Below, piece by piece: positions 1 to 10,367 of a DNA stretch of 64,000 bases; positions within the stretch are counted from its first letter, which is position 1, and every line of letters starts with the position of its first letter. The notes under the pieces were generated by a model. That model was given only the letters and a program-made list of their open reading frames with translations. It ran no database searches and was not told where the DNA came from. The DNA comes from Zygnema cylindricum (Eukaryota > Streptophyta > Zygnematophyceae > Zygnematales > Zygnemataceae), in NCBI GenBank assembly GCA_037447655.1, contig JBBHKE010002722.1, forward strand, positions 62,001 to 126,000. Reading direction: 5' to 3'. The translations under genes and the position numbers were made by a program.

Positions 1-1127
1 TCACAATCCAAGGTTTAGCAACAGCCTGAGAAAAGAAGGTTGCGCAACAATCCACTTGATAAGACGAGAGAAGAAGTGAAGGGAAACTGATAAGGCCTCG
101 GCGTGAGCCGTGTAGATTAAATTCCAAGACAGATTACAAAGAAATGTGAGTGTGAACTAGGCAGCAAAATGCTTAATGACAAGAAAAATAGTCACTAAAA
201 CTATCCTGACATTTTCACAAGAAAAATAATGAAAGCAAAGGTCAAATCTTCCAAAAGAATTCCTGTGCTCTTGATATTGTGAGCACATAATTCACCTAAA
301 TTTCACAAAGTACATAGTCTACAGCTGAGCGCCTAACCTACTGTAAACACATGCCTTCTATGTAGTCGTCTACGCCTAGTTTGGATTTTGGCCAATAAGC
401 TACTAGAATTCTATGCCTTGCATTACAAAATCTACAGTGTAAGGATAAAAACCCTTCCTACACAACATGTGAATGCGTGAGACCTCTAAGATTCCACGAC
501 TTAAAATGGACCAATCGCATCGTCGTGTGCAATTTGAATCTGAATCACCTGTTGGCCTACATCATTTGTGACCGTAGATGCGCCTTCGTCTTGGCATACT
601 TTTAAGTTGACGCTTCGATTCGCAAATAGTACGGACGACAACTCGAATTGGTTCGCAGATATCCTGGCCGACAACTTCATTTGGTTCGCGGAAATTACGG
701 CTCCTAAAGCATAGGCGTACGGGCTTCAATATGTTTGCAGGTTCCACAACGCTTGACGATTTCGCGTACAAAATCTTAATTGTCCGTCAGTTTCACGGCG
801 TCAACAAAAATCTGTACGGCCTTGTCACCACCGTAATATACCAGAATACAAGTTAGTGTGGCGTCGGTCTTCAAAGACCGTTTACATGCGATTTACATGC
901 AATTAAAATGTGGCGACGTGATGCCGCATGACAGTTGTCATGTATGTGACAAAAAAGATGGTAAACATGCAACACAATCAGGTGCAAGATAAAGGGTAAA
1001 GAAATAAGCAAGAAAATAATGAACATACTAGAAAATAAGTGAAATAAGTATGTACAAGCAACAAGCAACAAATACACGTATCACAAGAAAAATAAAGGTG
1101 GGATGAGAGAGGAAGCTAGGAGGCTCA
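1..1127 (-). repeat. 3' LTR of the methyltransferase Gypsy element (cut by window start)
   Basis: Bases 1-870 align with about 16,790-17,630, for example the shared stretch 'cggcgtgagccgtgtaga' and the block around 'ttagtgtggcgtc' at 853 and 17,605. On the minus strand the LTR would begin TGAGCC just below a G-rich polypurine tract, so the upper boundary is placed at 1127. The other end lies outside the window. Confidence 0.75.
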
Positions 1128-1155
1128 GTTAATCCCCCCCCCCTTCGCTCTTTAG
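1128..1155 (-). other. Polypurine tract of the methyltransferase Gypsy element
   Basis: The plus strand reads a run of ten Cs flanked by pyrimidines, so the minus strand is a purine run ending in ten Gs directly before the 3' LTR. That is the expected position of the plus-strand primer in an LTR retrotransposon. Confidence 0.6.
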
Positions 1156-1198
1156 CCTACCAAAAAGCTGGCCAATACGATTGGTAACTCTCGCCAGC

Positions 1199-1504
1199 CG
1201 TGACAAAACCAATGGCCGTCTGGAACTGCTATTAATGGAGGGACCAAACACTCGATATGAAATCCCTTGTTGGAATAGTAGCATAGAAGCATAGATGTTT
1301 CTCCGTCGGCCAGGTTGCAAAGTGTGCATTGTGTAGCCTTAGTGATAGGCATACGCATAAGGTCCATTTCTTGGGAGAGATCTGGTAAATAACATTGAGC
1401 ACGGTTCTTTGAATGCTCACGAAAGGTTCGCGTATCTGCTCATTGAAGTCCCAACATAGCATTCTTGTCAACTTCGACAATTCAGAGAATATGAGGTGAA
1501 ACAT
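1199..1504 (-). pseudogene. Pol C-terminus with a degenerate PHD finger
   Basis: The end of pol after integrase. One frame (1504 to about 1380) reads IREPFVSIQRTVLNVIYQIS. A second frame (from about 1367) carries a PHD-finger pattern: C-x2-C (CTLC) near 1328-1317, then LLC, GFHIECL, PPL, and finally GHWFC near 1205. PHD fingers bind histone H3 tails and use a C4-H-C3 zinc ligand set. Here the fourth ligand (expected in LLCxxC) is Ser and the last (expected in WFCxxC) is Trp, so zinc binding would be impaired. The two frames overlap, implying a frameshift. In this position other Gypsy elements carry a chromodomain, so a chromatin-reading role in target-site choice is a reasonable inference for the intact ancestor. 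Confidence 0.6.
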
Positions 1505-2229
1505 CCCTGTCTAAGGTATCGAAGGATTGGCGTCGTAAGTAGACGCAATCTCCCACTCTGTAAGGCTTCTGCTTGGGCTGGTAGCTGCTGCTGCGTGCTG
1601 TGGGAAAGCCCAAAGTCCCCGGTGCTGGGTGATCTGCAGGTTTTCAAAAGCCATGGACATCTCTCAGGCAAAAAGCAGCGCCCTGTTAGTAAGTTTTTCC
1701 GAGAAAACCCCATCAAACACTAAAAGAAGTAGAAATCTTGCAACTTTCTGGATAATCCTACCCCACAAGGGTTGACGCACAAATAAAACATAATATAGAC
1801 TGAAATTAGCAAGGCTCGCCTGCACAAACATTCGATATCCCATGGTAATTTAACTAAGGGACTCGTCCCATATTGTAATATGTTTCTCCAAGCAGTGTTT
1901 GCGTAATGCTCTCTTGAAGGTATGAACTGCTCGATCCGCCAATCCATGAGCATGTGGATGATCTCGGTTGGTTCGCAGTGGTCTATGAGCGCGTCGTCTA
2001 ACATTTTTAAGAATTCCCCGCGGAATTTAGTTCCTTGATCGGTAAGAACTTCGATTGGATCTCCGTACCTTGTAAGGACATGTTGCTTAAAAGCTGCGGT
2101 GGTTTGCAGTTTTTTGTGGTAACGCTACTACTTCAACTCATTTGCTAAAATTTTCAATCATGATCATTATATATTGTTCCCCCGTCCGAGATATGGGAAA
2201 GGGACCTGCCAAACCGCATGACCAACAGT
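1505..2229 (-). pseudogene. Gypsy integrase catalytic core (broken)
   Basis: Reading down the minus strand from 2229: FYCWSCGLAGPFP, then a stop-interrupted stretch with GEQYIMIMIENFSK, then YGDPIEVLTDQGTKFRGEF holding the second catalytic Asp (LTDQGTKF). After a frameshift comes DHPHAHGLADRAVHTFKRAL, matching the usual HPQ-NGQAER helix; the expected catalytic Glu is not preserved there, because A-D-R stands in for A-E-R. The protein joins to the H2C2 zinc domain at 8.05-8.30 kb once the solo LTR and Copia-1 are removed: LPIKGLF plus YCWSCG reads straight through. Stops and frameshifts make it non-functional. Confidence 0.75.
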
Positions 2230-2234
2230 AAAAT

Positions 2235-2597
2235 TGTTGTTTTGGGAAAGCTTTAGTCCTCTCTATGCTTCGAAATATGAGGAAGAGAGAGTTTCGAGAC
2301 TTAGAATGTTTTTCTGTAAGTTCGGTTCACTACGAACCACAACTGGTGTTACACCTACACATTGAGAAGTACACCGATAAAATACACTCTCGCAATACGC
2401 CACGTTATAAGGGAGAACGTATTTCGGAATATCCGTTTGTTGGTGTACGGATACACCTAAAGACCAAAATGACACTTGGCGGTTTACTTATGGATCTGAA
2501 TTTGATATGTGGGCGGTGGACAAAGACCGCCGACAAATGCTGGTCCGAGTGGATCATTTACACGATGATTCGACGTGGAATACGAAATCCTAAGTTG
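2235..2597 (+). repeat. Solo Copia LTR, left part
   Basis: Begins TGTTGTTTTGGGAAAGC right after the 5-bp target duplication AAAAT (2230-2234). It resembles the start of the Copia-1 LTR (TGTTGATTTTGGAAAGC). It continues at 7570 after Copia-1. The matching AAAAT is at 8046-8050. The total solo LTR is about 839 bp and lies inside the Gypsy integrase. Confidence 0.8.
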
Positions 2598-3563
2598 TGT
2601 TGTTCTACGACCAATAGAGCAAGGGAAACAACAATTGTAGTAGTAGAAGTAGGCATAATTCACTCACAAAAGCTGACCAAGAATCCTACGAAACAATTGA
2701 TTTCTACATCTCACTAAATCTGACACAACAATCCAAACAGCTTCGAACTATACCACAGTATAGAATATCACAAAGATTGACAACTTCCAAAGTTTCAGCC
2801 CAATTGATCCAACATACACCAAGATATACAACTCCGAAGTTTCCCAAAAACAATATGCAAATTACACAGTCTAGAAGTCCGGATACATCAAATGTTCTAA
2901 GTCCTTTGTCCTGTACTCGTAGTGAGTTTCTACTCCTAGTTGTCCTATTACATAATGGTGTACCTCTGATACAAATGCTCTTAAGAGATAGGTCTAAAAA
3001 CCAAACTGCCACTAAGGTCTAGGTACTCCTAATCGTGCTAAAGCTAATTCTGCCACTGTACAATCAATATTACTAAGAGATCAATACAAGTTATTGTCTA
3101 ATTACTTGCCGTCGGCTTAATTATTATTGTCTGGATGCGTCCATCCAAATGTTGCGAAAACACCTGCCAATAAAACACTTGTGATCCTTTTATGAATCTC
3201 GTCCATTGACTTGATTCATATCAACTGCAGCTGCGTTGTCCCGTTCCAAATCATATTCAACGTCACCGCAGCTTCATCGGAGTTGTGTTGTCTCGTACCG
3301 AATTATATCAAAAATAACAGCAGCTGCTTTGTCCCATGTGCGTCGCAGCTACTTTTGTCTCGTCTACGTCGAAGATGCTTTGCCCCATCTCCGCCGCGGC
3401 TGCTTTGTCTTGTGCAATGTGTGAAAGGCATATGTGGATGTCGGTGCCATTCCGAAATACTGGTTCTGTCCTTAAGTGACAAGGCGTGTCCTTTATGCTA
3501 TATTTTACTGTCTTTCTGCCGTCACACTAATTTACTGAGACTTAAAGCTTTCCCAAATCAACA
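2598..3563 (-). repeat. 3' LTR of Copia-1
   Basis: Pairs with 6652-7564 over its length, for example the 'gctttgtccca' and 'cttaaagcttt' blocks in both. It includes the first codons of gag, as in the 5' copy, and stops matching exactly where the primer-binding site begins in the 5' copy. Confidence 0.88.
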
Positions 3564-3744
3564 CTACCCTAATGCTTTAGACTCAGTGTATCAGCACAGC
3601 TGCTATGTCAAGAAGCGTAGATGCGTTGTTGAACTAGCGCAATATGTTAGAATAACACCGCAGCAAATTAGCTAGTTACCTAGTCCCACAGCATCCCAAT
3701 GTAGGACTAGCGCAGCATGGTAATATAGCAAAATAGTAACTCAG
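3564..3744 (-). other. Polypurine tract and short tandem duplication between pol and 3' LTR
   Basis: On the minus strand a purine-rich stretch (ATTAGGGTAG) sits directly before the 3' LTR. Above it a segment of about 73 bp is duplicated: 'agctagttacctagtcccac' occurs near 3670 and again near 3743, so the pol tail is repeated once. Confidence 0.6.
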
Positions 3745-4520
3745 CTAGTTACCTAGTCCCACTGCATCCCTGCAATACTCCAGCTTAGGAGCTGGAAGAG
3801 CTTGAGTGAGCATATCAGCAATCATTTTTGCATCTGGCAGATAGCACAATTTAATTACCCGGGAAAACATTTTTTCTCTTACAAAGTGTAATCTTACATC
3901 CATGTGCTTACTCTTGAAGTGGTGACTCGGGTTCGAGGCAATGGCAATGGAAGCCTGGTTGTCACACCAGATCACATGTGGACCAACTTGCATGTATCCC
4001 AATTCTTGCAACATATATTTTACCCATATGATTTTTTTGAGGGTCGAGCTTACTACCATGTATTATGACTCCATTGTCAATTGTGCCCTGACTTATTGAA
4101 GTTTGCTGCTCCTACAGCAAGTCCCGTTCCCAATTTGCAGAACGAATCCCGTGGTGGATTTCCGGCTTGGTATGTCGCCATAGCTTGCATCACTCCATGT
4201 TTGCAACTTTACTACGCCTCTGCCTAGTGTGAGTTTGAGGTCTTTGGTTCCTGTCAAATGTCTTCACACTCTCTTTGCTGCATCACGGTCAGATTTTCCA
4301 GGATTTTCTAAACTTCTGCTCAGTACCCCAACTGCTGCGGCATCATCAGGACGGGTACAGTTCATGAAATATATTAAACTTCCCACTATTTGTCATAATG
4401 TATTATTGTCATAAGATCATCCTCCCTTGACTCTAAATACTCACTGCCAATCACACCCGGTTTTGTCTGTTCTCCCTCTAACTTTTACCACTCCATTGGA
4501 GTTACACACCTTTTTGCCCC
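3745..4520 (-). pseudogene. Copia-1 RNase H and RT tail (broken)
   Basis: The clear open part (3745-4059) carries IWCDNQASIAIASNPSHHF followed by K-x-KHMDVRLHFVRE and the terminal MLTQALPAPK, the standard Copia RNase H end. Upstream, in other frames, fragments such as SDASYGD and FVLQIGNGTCC are readable. RNase H would remove the RNA template during reverse transcription. Several frame changes show it is not functional. Confidence 0.8.
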
Positions 4521-4880
4521 CTACATTCCATACTTATTTAGCATGTTTCCAATATCCTTTTTTTTAGTCAATTTTATTAATCTCTTATTTCTATCTCTTT
4601 CTACCTGAATACCCAAAATATATTTCGTCTCACTGAGGTATTTCATCTTGAATCGTGAATTTAAGGCAGCTTTGATTTTGTTGATTTCAGCCATTGATTT
4701 GCTAATTAATAGTAGATCATCTACATACACCGCTATATACACGATCACATCCGCGCCTTTTAGAACGTAAACAGAATAATCAGAGCTTATCTTTTGAAAT
4801 CCTAGGCTAGATAAAAATTCGTCAAGCTTCAGATTCCATTGCCTAGGGGCCTGTTTTAGGCCGTACAGAGATTTTAACAA
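4521..4880 (-). pseudogene. Copia-1 reverse transcriptase, C-terminal half
   Basis: Open for 119 residues: KSLYGLKQAPRQWNLKLDEF near the start, then the catalytic YVDD in VYVDDLLLISKS, then KYILGIQVERDRNKR. The RT palm is intact here, but the N-terminal fingers (WVFKVK and KTAFLHG motifs seen in Copia-2) are absent. The sequence jumps from the middle of integrase straight into this segment, so an internal deletion removed roughly 1 kb. Confidence 0.85.
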
Positions 4881-4895
4881 TTTGCATACTAAGTG

Positions 4896-5159
4896 CTATT
4901 TTCTTGGCAGACCATGTAGTTTCTCCACCCATACTTTGTAGTGTTGGAAGTGGGTGAAGACTTCACTTTTTTCCCTCATGAATGAGACTTTAGTAAACCT
5001 TGAAAAATCATTTGTAAACGTAACCATATACATCATCCCCTTGGCAGATGGTACCTTTGAAGGGCCGAAAACATTAGAATGAATTAGTTGCAAAAGTTTA
5101 GTGGACCGGTGTTTGGATTCCTGAGGAGGAAACGGTAATCTGTGTATTTTTCCTAGTGG
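4896..5159 (-). pseudogene. Copia-1 integrase core fragment
   Basis: Carries LIHSNVFGPSKV, where the first catalytic Asp (HSDV in Copia-2) is replaced by Asn, then YMVTFTNDFSRFTKVSFM and HYKVWVEKLHGLP. The reading stops there and RT follows directly, so the second Asp and the Glu of the DDE triad are deleted. Confidence 0.8.
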
Positions 5160-5831
5160 TCATCTGCGTATTTTTCCTAGTGCACAACCATCAGACGTTT
5201 TAGCTGACTGATGTGAAAGAGCGACTCCTTCTAATTTACCAGCATGTACCATTTTTTTCAAACTGTCATAGTTCACTTGGCCTAACCTCTTATGCCACAG
5301 CTCAATTGAAGATAATGCACCGGAATACAAAACATCATTTTTTTTATTATCGAGCATATCCATTCGATACATTTTGCTAGCATCTCTAGTGCCTGTAACC
5401 GCAATCTTTCTATTCTTGCTAACAACTTGCCTACCATGTTTCAAATTGACCTCGAACCCTTTACTTTCTACCAAAGAAGTTGAAAACATTTTTTTCTTCA
5501 GATCTAGGACAAATAGAACATTGTGAAGAGTTCTCTCAACTGCCTTTCCTTTAATTTCAACTAGCAAGGAGACATCACCTACAGAACGTGTCTGTACACT
5601 CATACCACAGGCAGAGTAAATATTTTTCTCTGGTGTGGATTTCAAATTTTTGAAAATTGCCTTGTTCCAGCACATGTGTGCCGACGCTCCTGTATCCATT
5701 ATCCATCTAATGTCTTTTGCACCCTCCATTGTTGCTGCCATAGCAAATAAATCCTCGTCTTTCTCCTTCAAGAGTGTCAGATATTCGTCCTGGTAAGATG
5801 AAGATGCAAAAATGGTGCATTTCCTAGACAT
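5160..5831 (-). pseudogene. Copia-1 protease and pre-integrase domain
   Basis: 223 residues. WIMDTGASAHMC is the aspartic protease active site (DTGA) typical of Ty1/Copia polyproteins, where the protease would cut Gag-Pol. ELWHKRLGQVNYDSLKKMV is the pre-integrase zinc region, with CALGK at the end in place of the usual CxxCxxGK. The frame is open, but the flanking gag and integrase are broken. Confidence 0.85.
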
Positions 5832-6379
5832 GTAGATCTTGTGAAGCCTTGATTAAACCGGCTCTATTGCCATGCAGGCCTATACAATCATGTTTCGTTA
5901 GCTCTCTTAAGCTTAGGACAAAACTTATATCCATGACCTTTTTCATTAGAATAAAAACAAGCATTGAAAGACTATCTAATTCCTCTCTGATTAAGTTGTT
6001 TAAACTGATTTTGGTTCTGATTAAATTGATTTCTCTGCTAATTAAACTATGTGTGTTTGTCAAAATCTGCATTAAATGCCTCTACTTGCTTTTCTCCACT
6101 AATAATTTTAGAATCAGCCTCTTTCTCTATTATCAAATTAATAGCTAACTGCAAAGTCCAACTGGCTTTATTTTTTATTTCAGAGTATCAAACGTTGCTT
6201 TCATAGTATTAGGAAGACCTTGCATTAGTAATGTAGCCTGCTGAAACCGAGGGAAAAATCCACCTGCAAAAGCATGAGAGTCTTTTAGAATTCGAAACTT
6301 ATTACCATATTCGGCCATTCTGCCTCCTAGTATTTATAGTCCCAAATTTGGCCAGCCAAAAATAATTATTGTTGGACAT

Positions 6380-6711
6380 TAGCCTTTTCGTAATCATCTT
6401 TGAGAGACTTCCACATATCGATCGCCTTTTTTATTTTTATCCGAGACATAGTCAATTCTTCTGAGATACAGAATTTCAGAATAGATCGAGCTTGCGAATT
6501 TTTCTTCGATTACGACGAATCCGATTCCGCCAATGAACCATCCAAAATATCCAAGAGATTAATATTTTCGAAGTGTGTTTCCACTATATCCGCCCAATAA
6601 ACATATTTTTCCCACGAGAAGATAGGAATTCTTGATGACAAGCCCATAACTTGTTGTTCCACGACCACTTGAGCCAGAGGAAGCAACAACAATAGTAATA
6701 GAAGTAGACAT
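6380..6711 (-). pseudogene. Copia-1 gag N-terminus
   Basis: The minus-strand ATG at 6711-6709 (MSTSITIVV) lies inside the 5' LTR. After a one-base frame change the reading continues VVVEQQVMGLSSRIPIF across the LTR end and primer-binding site, then YVYWADIVETHFENINLLDILDGSLAE. It closely matches the Copia-2 gag start. Later gag (6.38-5.84 kb) is heavily disrupted. Confidence 0.75.
6641..6650 (-). other. Copia-1 primer-binding site (half tRNA-iMet type)
   Basis: Directly after the LTR end (...GAACAACA) the minus strand reads AGTTATGGGC. Nine of these bases match the reverse complement of the plant initiator tRNA anticodon region. The same position and sequence occur in Copia-2 and Copia-3. 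Confidence 0.65.
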
Positions 6712-7564
6712 AATTCACTCACAGAAGCTGACTAAGAATAGTACTAAACAGTTGTTTTCTACAACTCATTAAATCTGACTCAACGATCCAAACAGCTTCT
6801 TACTATACCACAGTATAGAATTTGACAAAGATTGACAACTCCCACAGTTTTAGCCAAATTGATCTATTACACAACAAGATATGCAACTCAAAAGTTTCCC
6901 AAAAACGGTTTGCAAATTACAGAGTCTGGAACTCCAGATACATCAAATGTTATAAGTCCCAAGTCTTATAATCGTAGTGAGTTTCTACTAGTATTTGTCA
7001 TATTACATAGTGTTGTACCTCCGATACAAATGTTCTTGACAGATATGTCCAAAAACCAAACTGCCACTAAGGTATTAGTACTCCCAATCACACAAGCTAA
7101 TTTTGCCACTGTACAATGAATATTACTGAGAGATCAATACAAGAGATTGTACAATTACTTGCCGCGGGCTTAATTACTATTGTCCGGATGCGTCCATCCA
7201 GATATTGTGAAAACACATGCCACTAAATCACTTGTGATCCTTTTATTAATCTTGTCCATTGAATTGATTTATATCAACCGCAACTGCGTTGTCCCGTTCC
7301 AAATCATATTCAACGTCGCCACAGCTTCCTCGCAACTGCGTTGTCCCGTACGAAATCATATCAAAAATAAACGCACCAGCTTTGTCCCATCTGTGTCGCA
7401 GTTGCTTTGTCCCGTTCAATGTGTGATAGACATATGTGGATGTCGGTGCCATTCCAAAATACTTGTTCTGTACTTCATTGACAACGCGTGTCCTTTATGC
7501 TATATTTTACTGTCTTTTGCCATCACACTAATTTACTAAGACTTAAAGCTTTCCAAAATCAACA
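6652..7564 (-). repeat. 5' LTR of Copia-1
   Basis: The upper end CAACA (7560-7564) abuts the AGTTG target duplication, and the lower end is the complement of GAACAACA at 6659-6652. It pairs with 2598-3563. Length is 913 bp. Confidence 0.88.
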
Positions 7565-7569
7565 AGTTG

Positions 7570-8045
7570 TTGTAAATATTCGCTTGATTTGGTCTTTGCC
7601 TTTATTTGATTAGTTAATTAGTGTAGAATACTTTTTGGTTGGCATTCCTTGTCATTTCGGGTATACGCATAGTATTACATGTGTTGGGTAGTGAAGCTTT
7701 AATGTATATGAGTAGGACTCAGTCATTTTTGGAGTTATGAACACTTTGTAGGCAAAAATTGTTCAACATGTTTTTGGCAGTTTTTGGCATTTTCATCTGT
7801 GAATATCTCACAGATTTGTGGGTTGAATTACTTCTAATTTTGTGTGTGTGTGTGTTTATCCTGATATTATCTACATTGTGGTAGATTTGCAAAACTATTG
7901 TGTCTTTGGTTTGTGTTTTATCAACTGTTGAAGTTGTTGTATTTTCAAACTCGTTTTTGTGAGAGTTTCTTGCTTAATTTGGTTTTGAGATGGCTACACC
8001 GGCATCCTCATCGTCTTCGGTTCTGACTCTTGTCTCAGAACAACA
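7570..8045 (+). repeat. Solo Copia LTR, right part, carrying gag start codons
   Basis: Continues the LTR of 2235-2597. Near its end it encodes MATPASSSSSVLTLVSEQQ from an ATG at 7990 and finishes GAACAACA at 8045, followed by the AAAAT target duplication. It therefore shows independently that gag begins inside the LTR in this family. A short (TG)n run lies near 7,842. Confidence 0.8.
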
Positions 8046-8050
8046 AAAAT

Positions 8051-8500
8051 AACCCTTTTATTGGTAGTGGTTGGAGAGTAGTCTGCCGGTTGCTAAAAGA
8101 GGAACGCAAACGATCACATATTGCACACTTGTGCAATACCGATGCGACATCAGATTGCATCCCATACCACCAATAGCGTTTCTGCAGCAGGCTTTAGGTG
8201 CGTTTGGTCCCATAGTGACCAAGGTCGGTGTGAATTTGTTCGATCAGCGAAAGACGCTACGTAAGACGAGGCACGTGTCTTTGACTACCATCCGCTAACA
8301 ATCGAAATAGTGATCCACCTAACAAAAGATATTTTTTAGCTCTTTCCATCTCTCTTTCCTCCTTCTCAAATGTAGTGCCCGGTCGGAAAGTTTGTGAGGA
8401 GAGGAAAAGAATTAGTGCTCCGTCCCGCCATGGATCTGGGGCAGAACAAGAGTTGGGCAACGAGGCTAAGGAATGTGTAATATAAAACCCTGCTAACATT
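8051..8500 (-). pseudogene. Gypsy integrase H2C2 zinc domain and linker
   Basis: The minus strand reads IEQIHTDLGHYGTKRT, then LLQKRYWWYGMQSD, then HKCAICDRLR: the His-His-Cys-Cys zinc-binding motif at the integrase N-terminus. It ends LPIKGLF at the AAAAT target site and resumes at 2229. The linker toward RNase H holds a Glu/Arg-rich stretch (8.26-8.50 kb). One stop falls inside the zinc domain. Confidence 0.75.
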
Positions 8501-8559
8501 CTCGCTACGTCATCGTCATCAAAGACCTGCCGGACCCCGTTTCCGTTGTTTGTGGTCTA

Positions 8560-8882
8560 TGGCAGAGGATTTTTGGATATGTCGTCTACATTCAGACTAA
8601 GTAATCGTGGGCGGTGAATTATTTCCACATCGTATTTTTGTAAAATTAATGCCCATCGTGCTAATTTTCCTGCCATTTTATCGTTCGTCATTAGCCAATG
8701 TAAGGGTTGGAGGTCGGTTAGAAGTGTAAACCGTTTTGGTTAAAGGTAGTGACGAAAGTATACAATACCCCAAACAGCAGCCAAACATTCTCCTTCATAA
8801 CTATTGTAATTCGACTCTACACGATTATTACTTTTGCTTGCGTAAGTGACCACGTATTCTTCTTCTGTTAGTTCTCGGTGAG
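8560..8882 (-). pseudogene. Gypsy RNase H
   Basis: The minus strand reads YVVTYASKSNNRVESNYNSY, then EGECLAAVWGIVYFRHYL, a stop, then FTLLTDLQPLHWLM and LARWALILQKYDVEIIHRP. This is the usual Ty3/Gypsy RNase H ending, with the E-G/L-E-x-A and TD-x-x-x-L motifs. One in-frame stop is present. Confidence 0.8.
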
Positions 8883-10225
8883 TTAGATGGCCGCGATGTC
8901 AGGCTTTCCAAAGTCAATTTGTATACAAAAAGGTAATTTGTGATTAGGAGGTCGTTGGATGAGAGCACTAGAGAGGGCATACTTCAATTTATAAAAGGCT
9001 AAAATATGATCAGGTCCCCATACGAAAGGAACTTCTCTCTTGAGAAAATCGTTCAATGGTGAAGCGATAGTGCTGAAACTAGGAACAAACCTGTGATAAT
9101 AATTAGCTAATCCTATGAAGGCTCGAAGACTTGTGAGATCAATGGGGGCTGGCAGTTTGCTGACAGCCTCGGTTTTTGCCTCAAGTGGTGTGATTTTTCT
9201 GGAGGAAATGAAATGTCCAAGGTAAAGCACACCCTCGGACCCGAAAGTACATTTAGCTGGATGATATTTTAATCGGTCTTTTTTTTTTATTCAGCTAGGA
9301 CCTATTCGATATGAGCTGCGTGATCCTCAATTGTGGCAAATGCGATAATCAGGTTATCAATATAACATGGGGCAAACTTGCAACCACCTAAAACTGAATC
9401 CTTCACTTTTTGAAAAATTGCGGGGGCGTTCTTAAGTCCAAAAGGCATCACGGACCATTCCCAACGACCATCACTACCCCAAAAGGCGGTTTTATGCCTA
9501 TCTTTCTCCTCTGTTTCAATTTGGTTAAAACCTTGTCCCAAATCAAGAATACTCAAATATTCAGCGCCTCCTACATGATCAAATATTTCTTCGGCCAATG
9601 GCATCGGATGTCGATCTTGTATAGTTATAGCATTGAGTTCACGGTAATCGCCGCACATTCGATGATCAGTAAAGTTTCCTTAGGCATCTTTTTTTTGGGG
9701 CATGACAGTGGGTGCTGCAAAAGTAGAGTCCGACCGATAAATGAGGCCGGTTTGCTCCAATTCAGCGCAACGTTGGTCCACTAATTCCCATTCTGTTTCG
9801 GATAAACGGTGTTTTGGCTTAGAAATGGGACGATTGTCTTCGAGATCTATAAGCATTTTATAGGTGGTATGGCGACCAAGATTGTTCGTAGAGAAAGCAA
9901 AAGCGTCGATATTCCAGAGAATCACTTCGTTCAATAGATCATGTTCAGATTGAGAGAGATTAGAGCCAATTTTCCATTTGGGAGTTTTTGAACCTTTAAT
10001 CGTCATCGCTTCCATGGCTTGTGCAAAAGGTAGCTGTTCATCCGCGATAAGTGACTGACCGAATGAGTAAACAACCGCTAATTCCTGTAAGCAATTTGTC
10101 CAATGGTGCCAGCTGCGAGTAGGAAAGGCTGCGGTCCAGTAAGGAGGCGTTGAAATATGACTAGAGGGAGCGAATTGGGTAGCAGTATATACTGGAATGG
10201 ACCATGACATGTGACTAGGATTCAA
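8883..10225 (-). pseudogene. Gypsy reverse transcriptase
   Basis: Three open stretches (10225-9680, 9658-9302, 9230-8883). Motifs in order: RPISKPKHRLSETEWELVD, QTGLIYRSDSTFAAP, MPQKKDA followed by a stop, CGDYRELNAIT, YLSILDLGQGFNQIE, MPFGLKNAPAIFQ, then YIDNLIIAF where YIDD is expected, then the thumb YLGHFISS and LRAFIGLANYYHRFVP. The second catalytic Asp of the YxDD box is Asn, so the enzyme is dead as well as frameshifted. The methyltransferase lies immediately N-terminal. Confidence 0.88.
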
Positions 10226-10367
10226 AAAGTTGTAGATTGTGACATCTGGAGAAGGTTTTATAGGGGATGGAAAGAGGAAAAAATGAGAAGGTGTCTCTTT
10301 AAGGATGATAAGAGATCGTGTCGGTATGTGTTAAGAAATTTATGATGCACCCCCCCCCCCCAGCTGG
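10226..10367 (-). other. Linker between methyltransferase and RT with a C-run
   Basis: A run of ten or more Cs near 10,350 marks a likely slippage point: the reading frame changes between the end of the methyltransferase-like segment and the pre-RT segment here. Confidence 0.5.

Larger units (their letters stand above)
2598..7564 (-). mobile_element. Copia-1, Ty1/Copia retrotransposon nested in the solo LTR
   Basis: Complete with both LTRs and an AGTTG target duplication (2593-2597 and 7565-7569). The LTRs are 2598-3563 and 6652-7564; the minus-strand ends are TGTTG and CAACA. The domains gag, protease, pre-integrase, integrase, RT and RNase H run from 6711 down to 3745, but many stops and frameshifts are present. 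The internal region is about 3.1 kb, against about 4.1 kb in Copia-2, because integrase C-terminus and RT N-terminus are missing near 4,890. It is decayed and not autonomous. Confidence 0.9.

Noticed and set aside
2265-2717. 150-residue plus-strand frame
   Set aside because: It crosses the boundary between the solo LTR and the Copia-1 LTR, so it cannot be one gene.
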